From Legionella donaldsonii (GTDB lineage: Bacteria; Pseudomonadota; Gammaproteobacteria; Legionellales; Legionellaceae): a stretch of 64,000 nt of DNA. The DNA lies in the NCBI RefSeq assembly GCF_900452385.1, contig NZ_UGOA01000002.1, positions 1 through 64,000 on the forward strand, in the 5' to 3' direction. Both the position numbers and the translations under genes were made by a program. The number at the start of each line of letters is the position of its first letter. Position 1 is the first letter of the stretch. Of the stretch, positions 52,134 through 62,493 are shown in pieces. The notes under the pieces were generated by a model. The model ran no database searches and had not been told where the DNA came from. It worked only from the letters and a program-made list of their open reading frames with translations.

Positions 52134-52555
52134 GACAGCAACTCCTTTTCTATCCGTTGTTTCAGTTGACTAAATACATCTTCAAATAATGTATTGATTT
52201 GAATTTCAGAACCTTTTACTTTAGCAGGATCTGGGATACTCCAATGGAGTTTCTTAGGTTGACCAGGGAAAATGGGACAGCTTTCACTAGCCGCTTGGTC
52301 ACAAACAGTAATGACTAAATCAATAGATTCTGATTTAAATTCATCCCAGGATTTACTGCGAGGTGTATTTGGTTGGATACCATGACGAACAAGAGTTTCT
52401 ATCGCTTTCGGATGTACGTTTCCAGTCGGGATGCTACCTGCGCTAAAAGCCAGATAGCGACCATTCGAGTAATAATTAGTTATTGCCTCAGCCATAATGG
52501 ACCGACAAGAGTTACCTGTACAAAGAAATAATAATTTAATTGGCTCAGTACCCAT
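52130..52555 (-). CDS. arsC: Arsenate reductase (low-molecular-weight phosphatase type)
   Basis: About 141 residues from ATG at 52555, which overlaps the upstream stop; the frame is open further to 52567. The P-loop [15 protein letters not shown] (Cys12 ... Arg18) and later [18 protein letters not shown] with the resolving cysteines match thioredoxin-linked ArsC. Reduces As(V) to As(III) for export. Confidence 0.92.
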   Translation of the reverse strand: MGTEPIKLLFLCTGNSCRSIMAEAITNYYSNGRYLAFSAGSIPTGNVHPKAIETLVRHGIQPNTPRSKSWDEFKSESIDLVITVCDQAASESCPIFPGQPKKLHWSIPDPAKVKGSEIQINTLFEDVFSQLKQRIEKELLS

Positions 52556-53025
52556 CAACCACAACATCCTATTGTTTTTGATTGTGTATCACAGCAAGGG
52601 GTTGATGTTTTTTTGGAAGGCATTGAGCACGAGCCCTCTGTTGTATTATCTCCAGAAAAAAATTGAGCATCCTCCATGGTATGATAGGCTTCCCATGCAA
52701 TTCCATTAGGGTCACTCACCCATGATTTTACTGATTTGGCATAGCAACAGGTTGTTTCACCATCGCTATGGGTTGAAATATTAGCTTCTGAAAATTGGTT
52801 TCTCAGTGCTTCTAATTCAGTGGCATCATCCACTTGAATTCCTAAGTGTTCCACACCATGTTTTCCAGAACGAGTTGAAATGGCAAAATTAATACGCGGA
52901 TTTTCCAGCATCCATTTGGCATAATCGGATTTAACTTTTACCGGATCTGCTCCAAATAAGGCATTGTAGAAACGAATGCTATCAGCAAGGTTGTTAACGC
53001 CAATATGAATATGAAAACGTTTCAT
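52555..53025 (-). CDS. arsI: ArsI/CadI-type VOC (glyoxalase-fold) protein
   Basis: 156 residues. MKRFHIHIGVNNLADSIRFY, AKWMLENPRINFAIS, GVEHLGIQVDD (His metal ligand) and TTCCYAKSVKSWVSDPNGIA match ArsI/CadI. ArsI cleaves C-As bonds of organoarsenicals using Fe(II); CadI is cadmium-induced. The vicinal Cys in TTCCYAKS and the Cys-rich tail (CCDTQSKTIGCCG) bind As(III). Expressed with arsC and acr3. Confidence 0.85.
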   Translation of the reverse strand: MKRFHIHIGVNNLADSIRFYNALFGADPVKVKSDYAKWMLENPRINFAISTRSGKHGVEHLGIQVDDATELEALRNQFSEANISTHSDGETTCCYAKSVKSWVSDPNGIAWEAYHTMEDAQFFSGDNTTEGSCSMPSKKTSTPCCDTQSKTIGCCG

Positions 53026-53097
53026 GACTTACTCCTTTTTAGAATTACAGCAATCAGTTAATTCAATAACTAGACAATCTTGTGTCCCGGGTTGAAT

Positions 53098-53391
53098 TTA
53101 AACTTGTTGTTTACTGCAACAATCTTGAACCATGAAGGCGATAAAGTCGCGCATTAACTCAAAATTTGCAGAATAAAATACATACCGCCCTTGACGATAG
53201 GACGTGACAATTTCGGCATTGGACAAATGGCTTAAGTGAAATGATAGGGTATTGTGTAAAATACCTAACTCATCGCCAATTGCGCCTGCCGATAACCCTT
53301 CTGGTCCCGCTTGAACAAGTAATCGAAACACTTGCAAGCGAGTTTCCTGAGAAAGAGTATCAAATATTTTTAGTGAATTTTTTATGTCCAT
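53098..53391 (-). CDS. arsR: ArsR-family arsenic-responsive repressor
   Basis: 97 residues. Winged helix with LSAGAIGDELGILHNTLSFHLSHL (about 33-56). The usual ELCVC/As site of type 1 ArsR is absent, but QDCCSKQQ at the C-terminus supplies the vicinal cysteines used by C-terminal-Cys ArsR types. First gene of the arsenic operon. Its promoter lies between 53392 and 53476, next to the transposon end. Confidence 0.9.
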   Translation of the reverse strand: MDIKNSLKIFDTLSQETRLQVFRLLVQAGPEGLSAGAIGDELGILHNTLSFHLSHLSNAEIVTSYRQGRYVFYSANFELMRDFIAFMVQDCCSKQQV

Positions 53392-53476
53392 ATTTCTAGA
53401 ATAGTAGAATTATTTTATTTAGTCAATCTGCCATTTAAAGTTTGAATTTTCCTGCCAAATAAATATAAAACTTACA

Positions 53477-53949
53477 ATAACCCTTGTAAAAACTGAAGAG
53501 GTCGCAGCACTAATCTATGCTCATCTTTGGATGAAGCACAGTAAAACTCTCAGTTATTGATTTTAGTGTGTATTGACTACGATCTACTTTTTTAGGAAGA
53601 TAGCCAGTCGGTTTAAAACTAACCTATCCTCTTGCACCCGATCTAGGGAATGGTAAATCATTTACTCTGATTCATTAGGGAAGCCAAAATGCAGATTTCG
53701 GTGTAAGGCCCTAGTTGATGAGGACTTATCATGTAGTTCCTTAATTTGTAAAAAATAGGGTGCTATACTTAAAAATTTCCTTAAAAAGGTGAAATATCAC
53801 ATTCATCACTTAACAGTCACAGCAAAAATTTACGGACATGAAGACTGGAATACTATGAAAGCAAATCTTGATAAAAATATGGTTAATACATCTTCTGAAG
53901 AGATGTGATGCTAATTTAATAGATCAGTTAGAAGAGTTGAAAAGTTTTG
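53477..53949. other. Intergenic region without recognised genes
   Basis: About 470 bases with scattered stops in all frames. A 24-codon minus-strand frame (MIYHSLDRVQEDRLVLNRLA..., about 53592-53666) is the longest plausible coding trace and is not recognised. It includes a repeat of the ACCCTTGTAAAAACTGAAGAGGTC type that also occurs, altered, at 50860-50880. Confidence 0.4.
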
Positions 53950-54740
53950 TTCTGTCGAAAATAGAAACCACCAGTTGTAATTTCTCAAAAAATAATAGCG
54001 CGTTGAGCTAAATGATTAGTTTTAAAGGACGACATTATCCATTGATGACAGTGAGGTGGAAGCTTTCTCATCCCCTAATCTACCAAAATATTGAATAATT
54101 TGATAGAAGAGCGTGGGCGCTGATTTAGATCATTCAACTGTGCAGAAATGGGTTGTTCATTATGCGCCACAACTTGAGCAGAGATTCAGAAAAAGAAAGA
54201 AACCTGTTGAAACAAGTTGGAGGATGGATGAAACGTATATTAAAGTGAATGGTAAGTGGGTTTACCTATATCGGGCTGTAAATAAAACAGGAAACACGAT
54301 TGATTTTATGTTGTCAACGCGAGATCGCTCTGCTGTATTGAGGTTTTTAAAAAAGCCATTGGTTCCAGTGGGATGCAAAAAACAGTTAATATTGATAAAT
54401 CAGGTTTCAATAAAGCAGCACTGGAGCATATTAACAAGTTACTTTTATCCATGGACTATGGCATTTTATTAATTGAAGTAAGGCATATAAAGTATCTCAA
54501 TAACATGGTTGAACCAGATCATCGCGGCATTAAAAATATCACCAAATATATGCTCGAATTTAAATCATTTGAAGCCGGAGAAGCAAGCATTGCAGGAATT
54601 GAGTTGCCTCAAATGCTTAAAAAAGAACAGATGGAAAACGCAGGAGATACACCACCTTGGAAGTGGTTTTATGGGTTGGCTCCCTAATTACGCCCAGAAT
54701 AGGTACTTCCTCAAGGAGGTGAAAAATTTTCGACAGAGCC
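53950..54740 (+). mobile_element. Degenerate IS6-family insertion sequence
   Basis: GTTCTGTCGAAAAT (53950) on the left and its inverted partner ATTTTCGACAGAGCC (54726-54740) on the right are the IS6/IS26-type terminal repeats; the unit is about 790 bases, the usual size. The transposase (54012-54687) is broken by at least two frame disruptions, one before 54113 (IEE... region) and one at an A6 run, 54349-54354, where a seventh A would restore KKAIGSSG. It interrupts a minus-strand exported-protein gene at 54740-54859. Confidence 0.75.
54012..54687 (+). pseudogene. IS6-family transposase, frameshifted
   Basis: Frames in sequence: MISFKGRHYP (54012), GADLDHSTVQKWVVHYAPQL (54113 onward) with first DDE Asp in WRMDETYIKVNGKW, then after the A6 break MQKTVNIDKSGFNKAALEHI (second Asp) and HIKYLNNMVEPDHRGIKNIT (catalytic Glu). 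All catalytic parts remain but not in one frame, so no active product is expected. Confidence 0.8.
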
Positions 54741-54859
54741 CTTTTTAAGAGTTCAGGCATAGGCAAGGTGCGACTGGGAATTTTATCGGCCAGGACTGTT
54801 TGTGTGACTAAAGCCAAAATAAATCCACTATAAATAGAAAGAAGAATTCTTTTTTTCAT
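54741..54859 (-). pseudogene. 5' remnant of an exported protein gene, cut by the IS6 element
   Basis: ATG at 54859 starts MKKRILLSIYSGFILALVTQ with a clear signal peptide (cleavage near TVLA-DK). About 40 native residues follow until the IS6 end at 54740, after which the frame runs into IS sequence. The rest of the gene is not seen. Confidence 0.6.
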
Positions 54860-54973
54860 GAATGCATCCTCTGCGGGTAGATGGAGTAATCTCCCATCAA
54901 TGCAATCCTATTTTTATGTTGTAAATGGATATACACTGATTATATTCAAATTACTTTCAGATAGGGAAATACC

Positions 54974-55140
54974 ATGATTAAAAAATTTACTTTTGTAACC
55001 TCATATGCATTAGTGCTCTTTTCTTTAATGTTTTGTTAACTTCCTGCACCTCTGTTACGAGTAAAGAGGATTCAAAAAACACTAAACCGCCTAAGCGAGT
55101 ATTTGGTGGGTATCATCCGCATGGCCACGGACATCATTAA
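54974..55140 (+). pseudogene. Small His-rich lipoprotein gene with frameshift
   Basis: ATG at 54974 reads MIKKFTFVTSYALVLFSLMF then hits TAA in the frame. Shifting one base gives LLTSCTSVTSKEDSKN (lipobox LTSC) and ending VFGGYHPHGHGHH at 55138-55140. The signal and lipobox line up only across the shift, so a 1-base indel in the T-rich stretch near 55020-55038 is likely. The His-rich tail suggests metal binding; it lies beside metal-efflux genes. Confidence 0.55.
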
Positions 55141-55191
55141 ACCGGCATGAATTAAAGTATTGGGATTAAGAAAAACAATACAGGATTACTA

Positions 55192-55950
55192 TTAATGCAT
55201 GGGTATGGTGTGAAAATATTTTTGATATAAAGACAAATAGACCCCATTGTTTTCAAGGTGTTTTAGTGCTTTATTGATTTGATTTATTAACGCCAAAGCG
55301 TTCATTTTAGCCATAATTCCATAACCAATGCCTACAGGAAAGGGCTTTCCCAATCCTTTAAACAAGGTGTTATTATTGGCTATCCAATAATCAGCCGAAA
55401 AGTCATCCACCAATAGGGCATCCACTTCGTGTTGATTTAAGGCAGTTATTAGTTGATTGGTCGAGGGATATTCTTTAATCGAGTTGGTTTTAAAATCCTG
55501 AGTGATTAATTGTTTAAATAGAGAGCCTTTGATAATGCCTATTGTTTTATTGTTAAGGTTTTTCAGCGCCTTGATGGAGTTGTTTTTTGTGGTAACAAAA
55601 CGTGCTTCACTGGCGAGATAAGGAAGACTAAAAAGAAAGGCTTGCTGGCGTTCCTTGGTGATGGTAATTGCGGCAATTGCCAAGTCAATTTTACCTGCAT
55701 TTAAGTCAGTAAACAATGTGTTAAACAGCATGGGTTTAAATTGACATTGGGCTTTAATTTGCTTGCATAATTCAGTCATGAGCTCGATATCAAATCCAAA
55801 GAAATGATTTTGATCGGCACTCATTGAAAACGGTGGATCGTATGCTACTATCCCGATGGTTAATGATTGGGCCCTTAGCTCAGCAGTTAAGAGCATGAGT
55901 AAAACAAAGAACAATCGCATGAACATAAGATAAATAGGACGATGGGTCAT
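55192..55950 (-). CDS. Periplasmic amino-acid-binding protein (SBP_bac_3)
   Basis: 252 residues with a signal peptide (residues about 1-28, AELRAQ). LTIGIVAYDPPFSMSADQNH and FFGFDIELMTELCKQIKAQC give the type 3 solute-binding fold; IDLAIAAITITKERQQAFLF and KTIGIIKGSLFKQL follow. This family delivers amino acids or related ligands to ABC permeases. No permease or ATPase gene is adjacent, so it is an orphan binding protein. Confidence 0.85.
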   Translation of the reverse strand: MTHRPIYLMFMRLFFVLLMLLTAELRAQSLTIGIVAYDPPFSMSADQNHFFGFDIELMTELCKQIKAQCQFKPMLFNTLFTDLNAGKIDLAIAAITITKERQQAFLFSLPYLASEARFVTTKNNSIKALKNLNNKTIGIIKGSLFKQLITQDFKTNSIKEYPSTNQLITALNQHEVDALLVDDFSADYWIANNNTLFKGLGKPFPVGIGYGIMAKMNALALINQINKALKHLENNGVYLSLYQKYFHTIPMH

Positions 55951-56097
55951 AAAGAGCAGTGTATATCAATATGAGAATCATTTCAGTGGATTAGCATTAG
56001 ATTTTTCTTCATTCTTTAGCTATAGGATTTATCAAGACTTAAAATCAAGGTACACTGGAACAACAAAATTTGTTATGGATTACTTAATAGGTAGGGA

Positions 56098-57348
56098 ATG
56101 CGTTATTTAGTTTATTCAGTCCTCCTTTGTAGTGCAATGAGCTTTGTAATGAACGAAGGGCTTGCGGCTACTCCTTTGACGTTCAAACAAGCCCTGAGCA
56201 TTGCTTATCGCAATAACCCCGACCTACAAGCTGAAATGGATAAGGCGCGCGCGATGCGCGGCACTTTTATTCAAAGCGGCCTTTATCCCAATCCTCAAGT
56301 GGCGCTAACCGCAGAAAATTTTGGCGGCTCTGGTTCTTATTCAAGCTTTGAAGCGGCAGAAACTACCGCATCTATTACACAACCCATCCCTTTGGGAAAC
56401 CGGTTACACTACCAACAAAAAGCCACCTACGGTGATTACCTGGCTTCCTTAGCGCAAATTCAGGTGTATAAGGCAACACTGTACATTAATGTGGGGATGA
56501 CTTATGTGGATGCGTTGTATGCAGGGCAGTGGCATCAGGTCACGAAAAAATTAACTCGATTAAATCAAGAGATTGTGGTGGCCATTGATAGACGCGTAAA
56601 AGCAGGTGCGGGTGCGGAACTGGATTTGCGCCTGGCTCAAGTACGCTTAGGCGATGCGCGTATTCAGGAGAAAAAGGCAGGCAGAGACGCTCTAGCGCAA
56701 CGTGCTAAATTATCACGACTCTTAGGCGATGGATTAAGAGTAGACCGCCCCTTAATCGACAAAGGCCTGCCTGATGTGACCTTAAAGTGGTCGCAATTAA
56801 TCAAAAAACTGCCGCAAAACCCCCTGTTGCAACAAATACAAATTCAGTTACAGGCCAAGCGTGCCGCTATCACGGCGGTTAAAAAAGCAGTATGGCCTGA
56901 CTTAAACATTCAATTAGGAGGTCGGCATTTTTCGGATGATGACAGCAATGCCGCAGTAGCATCAGCTTACGCCCAAGTTCCTGTGTTTGATAGAAACCAA
57001 GGAAAAATCCTCACTGCTGAGGCGCAATACACCCAAACAGCCCATATGTACCAAGGCGCACGTCTTGATGTACGACAGAACGTCTACACCGTGTACTTGC
57101 AAGCCCAACAAAGTCAATACGAAGCCAATCTGGTGACTAATTCCTTGCTTCCTCTAGCGCGAAAGTCCATTACCTTAGCCCAAGAGGGGTATAAGATGGG
57201 ACGTTACACCTACATTGAATTATCGCTTTCTTTAAACACCTTATTTGAAGAGGAACGCCATTATCAGCAGGCCCATGCTGATTTTCATAAAACATTAATT
57301 CAACTCACGGGACTTTTGGGCCTTCATCCGACCAAGGAGAGTAAATGA
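56098..57348 (+). CDS. helC: Outer-membrane efflux channel of heavy-metal RND pump (CzcC/HelC-like)
   Basis: 416 residues; signal peptide residues 1-24 (NEGLAA). TolC/OEP domains with alternating helices: YRNNPDLQAEMDKARAMRGT, AEETT-like ASITQPIPLGNR and YVDALYAGQWHQV. It forms the outer-membrane duct of a tripartite metal exporter. First gene of a helCBA-type operon; overlaps the next start (ATGA). Confidence 0.88.
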   Translation: MRYLVYSVLLCSAMSFVMNEGLAATPLTFKQALSIAYRNNPDLQAEMDKARAMRGTFIQSGLYPNPQVALTAENFGGSGSYSSFEAAETTASITQPIPLGNRLHYQQKATYGDYLASLAQIQVYKATLYINVGMTYVDALYAGQWHQVTKKLTRLNQEIVVAIDRRVKAGAGAELDLRLAQVRLGDARIQEKKAGRDALAQRAKLSRLLGDGLRVDRPLIDKGLPDVTLKWSQLIKKLPQNPLLQQIQIQLQAKRAAITAVKKAVWPDLNIQLGGRHFSDDDSNAAVASAYAQVPVFDRNQGKILTAEAQYTQTAHMYQGARLDVRQNVYTVYLQAQQSQYEANLVTNSLLPLARKSITLAQEGYKMGRYTYIELSLSLNTLFEEERHYQQAHADFHKTLIQLTGLLGLHPTKESK

Positions 57349-58589
57349 ACTGCCTGTCACTAAAAGCCTTTCTCACCCTTTTTTTATTTCTGGTAAGTTT
57401 GAATGCGTCGATTACGTGGGCCAATGAGGCCAGCACGGGTGAGAAAACCGAATACGTGGCCGAAAAAGGACCTCATGGTGGTCGTTTATTAAATCAAGAG
57501 AACGTAAGTCTTGAGCTTGTTCTCTTTAGCCAAGGGATGCCGCCCCATTTTCGTGCGTATATTTATCAAAACGATAAGCCGGTTTTGCCTAGGGACACTA
57601 AGCTTACTGTTGCGCTTACACGATTTAATCAAAATAAAGACCTCATTACTTTTGCACCCAACGATGGCTTTCTACAAAGCAATCAAGCCATTCCTGAGCC
57701 GCATTCGTTTGATGTAGTAGTTACACTCACTTTGGCCGGTAAAACCTATCAATGGAATTATCCAAGCTATGAGGGGCGCGTGAAGCTTTTTCCTTCGACC
57801 CTTACTGCCGCAGACATCCAAACTGAAACGGCTCAAGAGCAAACCATAAAAACTCAATTAAAAGTAGTGGGAAAAATAGTACCCAATCGCGACACGATGG
57901 CACCTATATACCCCCGTTACGCCGGCATTATTAAAACCATGAATAAAATCTTAGGCGAAGAAGTGATAAAAGGTGAGCCATTAGTCACTATTGAGAGCAA
58001 TGAAAGCCTACAAAACTACACGATTAACGCACCCATTACGGGCACCATCGTACAAAAATATGCGACCAATGGTGAGATGGCACAAGGCACCAAACCAATT
58101 TACGATGTGGCTAATTTAAATGATGTCTGGGCTGATTTTACCTTATACCGTAAAGAAGCGTCTTTAGTGAAAAAAGGCATGACAGTCAGAGTAACCGGTG
58201 ATGAAGGAAAGCCTGATTCAACGAGCACTATTTTCTATATTTCACCGTTAGGAATTGAAGACAGTCAAACGACACTGGCCCGTGCGGTTTTGTCCAATAC
58301 GCCTCGGCTGTGGCTTCCAGGCATGTATGTGAATGGGGCGATTATTATTAAAGAAAGAACCGTTCCGGTGGCTGTTCGTCTCTCAGCAATTCAACGCATG
58401 GGGGAACAAGAGGTGGTGTTTGTCCAACAAGGGAATTTTTTTGAAGCAACTCCTGTCACCCTAGGCCAGCAGGATAATCAATGGGCTGAGGTGCTTTTAG
58501 GATTGCGTGCTGGACAAAAGTATGTCACCAAGAACAGCTTTTTCATCAAAGCAGAGCTTGGCAAGGAAGGCGCAAGCCACGACGACTAA
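57345..58589 (+). CDS. helB: Membrane-fusion protein of heavy-metal RND pump (CzcB/HelB-like)
   Basis: 414 residues; signal peptide residues 1-27. An N-terminal extension (GPHGGRLLNQENVSLELVLF) of the CzcB/CusB-like kind precedes barrel-sandwich hybrid (INAPITGTIVQKYATNGEMA) and beta-barrel domains (LNDVWADFTLYRKEASLVKK). It links the RND pump to the outer-membrane channel in the periplasm. Confidence 0.9.
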   Translation: MNCLSLKAFLTLFLFLVSLNASITWANEASTGEKTEYVAEKGPHGGRLLNQENVSLELVLFSQGMPPHFRAYIYQNDKPVLPRDTKLTVALTRFNQNKDLITFAPNDGFLQSNQAIPEPHSFDVVVTLTLAGKTYQWNYPSYEGRVKLFPSTLTAADIQTETAQEQTIKTQLKVVGKIVPNRDTMAPIYPRYAGIIKTMNKILGEEVIKGEPLVTIESNESLQNYTINAPITGTIVQKYATNGEMAQGTKPIYDVANLNDVWADFTLYRKEASLVKKGMTVRVTGDEGKPDSTSTIFYISPLGIEDSQTTLARAVLSNTPRLWLPGMYVNGAIIIKERTVPVAVRLSAIQRMGEQEVVFVQQGNFFEATPVTLGQQDNQWAEVLLGLRAGQKYVTKNSFFIKAELGKEGASHDD

Positions 58590-58595
58590 GGATAA

Positions 58596-61751
<3,156 letters not shown>

Positions 61752-61890
61752 TTTATGCTCAGGATAGTCAATAAAGATTCTAGAGGATATAGAATATTAT
61801 GTAAGTTATCTTATTGGCTACACACTCTGCAGCAGCATCACAATAACCCCTCCACAACTTTGACAATTTCTGTAAACACGCTATATTTAT

Positions 61891-61910
61891 AGTTAAATAC
61901 TTATTTAACT
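61891..61910. promoter_or_regulatory. Perfect palindromic operator of SmtB/CzrA type
   Basis: AGTTAAATACTTATTTAACT is a perfect 20-bp inverted repeat (9-2-9), 9 bases before the sensor gene start. It resembles the AT-rich TTAAATA-type operators of zinc-sensing ArsR-family repressors, so autorepression is likely. Confidence 0.75.
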
Positions 61911-61919
61911 GTTTGATTG

Positions 61920-62219
61920 ATGATGCTAACTCAAGACCAAATCATTACCTTAAGCGATATCTTACATTTGATGGGCGAGCCTAATCGCCTAAAGCTCCTT
62001 ATAGTCTGCTTTGAAGGTCCCAAGTCTGTTTCGGAATTGGCAGAACAATTGCAACTTTCAGTGCCCTTAGCCAGCCATCATTTAAGTTTATTGCGCTCAG
62101 CCAGGCTTCTAATGGCTAATCGCGATGGCAAACATATTTACTACAGCATTTATGATGTCCATGTGCGTTGTATTCTTGCAGACATGCTCAAACACTTTAC
62201 TGAAGAGACGGAGAATTAA
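61920..62219 (+). CDS. SmtB/CzrA-type metal-sensing repressor
   Basis: About 99 residues (ATG at 61920 or 61917). Winged helix with PKSVSELAEQLQLSVPLASH. The C-terminal helix carries DVH-x10-HFTE, exactly the alpha-5 zinc/cobalt site DxHx10HxxE of SmtB/CzrA; the alpha-3N cysteine site of CadC is absent. Metal binding would release DNA and derepress the downstream zinc-ribbon and ATPase genes and possibly helCBA. Confidence 0.88.
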   Translation: MMLTQDQIITLSDILHLMGEPNRLKLLIVCFEGPKSVSELAEQLQLSVPLASHHLSLLRSARLLMANRDGKHIYYSIYDVHVRCILADMLKHFTEETEN

Positions 62220-62220
62220 C

Positions 62221-62493
62221 ATGAGTTTTTTAAAACGAATGCTTGGCAATTATCTTGGTGGCCACTCTGGTGGATATGGAAAATCTCATCATGGTCAAAG
62301 AAGCAAACACGGTAACTACTCCAACAATCCTGAATCAGGAGGGTTGAGCTGCCCACGCTGTAAGGGCTCTCTTGCTCCTGGGTCGCGCTTTTGCAGTCAA
62401 TGTGGTAGTGGCCTTGAGAATACTCAATGCGCTTGTGGCGCCACTGTTGCTGCAGGGGCGAAATTTTGTGGCCAATGTGGGAGCTCATTATGA
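62221..62493 (+). CDS. Small double zinc-ribbon protein
   Basis: 90 residues. Glycine/histidine-rich head (GGHSGGYGKSHHGQRSKHG) followed by CPRCKGSLAPGSRFCSQCGSG and CACGATVAAGAKFCGQCGSS, two Cys4 zinc ribbons. Its first codon follows the repressor stop by one base and its stop overlaps the ATPase start, so the three are one operon. The His-rich head plus ribbons suggest metal binding or chaperoning for the adjacent ATPase. Confidence 0.8.
   Translation: MSFLKRMLGNYLGGHSGGYGKSHHGQRSKHGNYSNNPESGGLSCPRCKGSLAPGSRFCSQCGSGLENTQCACGATVAAGAKFCGQCGSSL

Larger units (their letters stand above)
50942..53476. mobile_element. Non-autonomous element carrying the arsenic operon
   Basis: The left end TGTAAGTTACTACATTTATT followed by TGTCAGGAAAATTTAAAA (50942) and the inverted right end TGTAAGTTTTATATTTATTT, GGCAGGAAAATTCAAAC (53476) are related to the ends of the adjacent transposon. 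Only arsenic genes lie inside; no transposase. The unit is 2535 bases and could be moved in trans by the neighbouring transposase. Flanking 5 bases (ATTTT/ATAAC) do not match. Confidence 0.6.
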
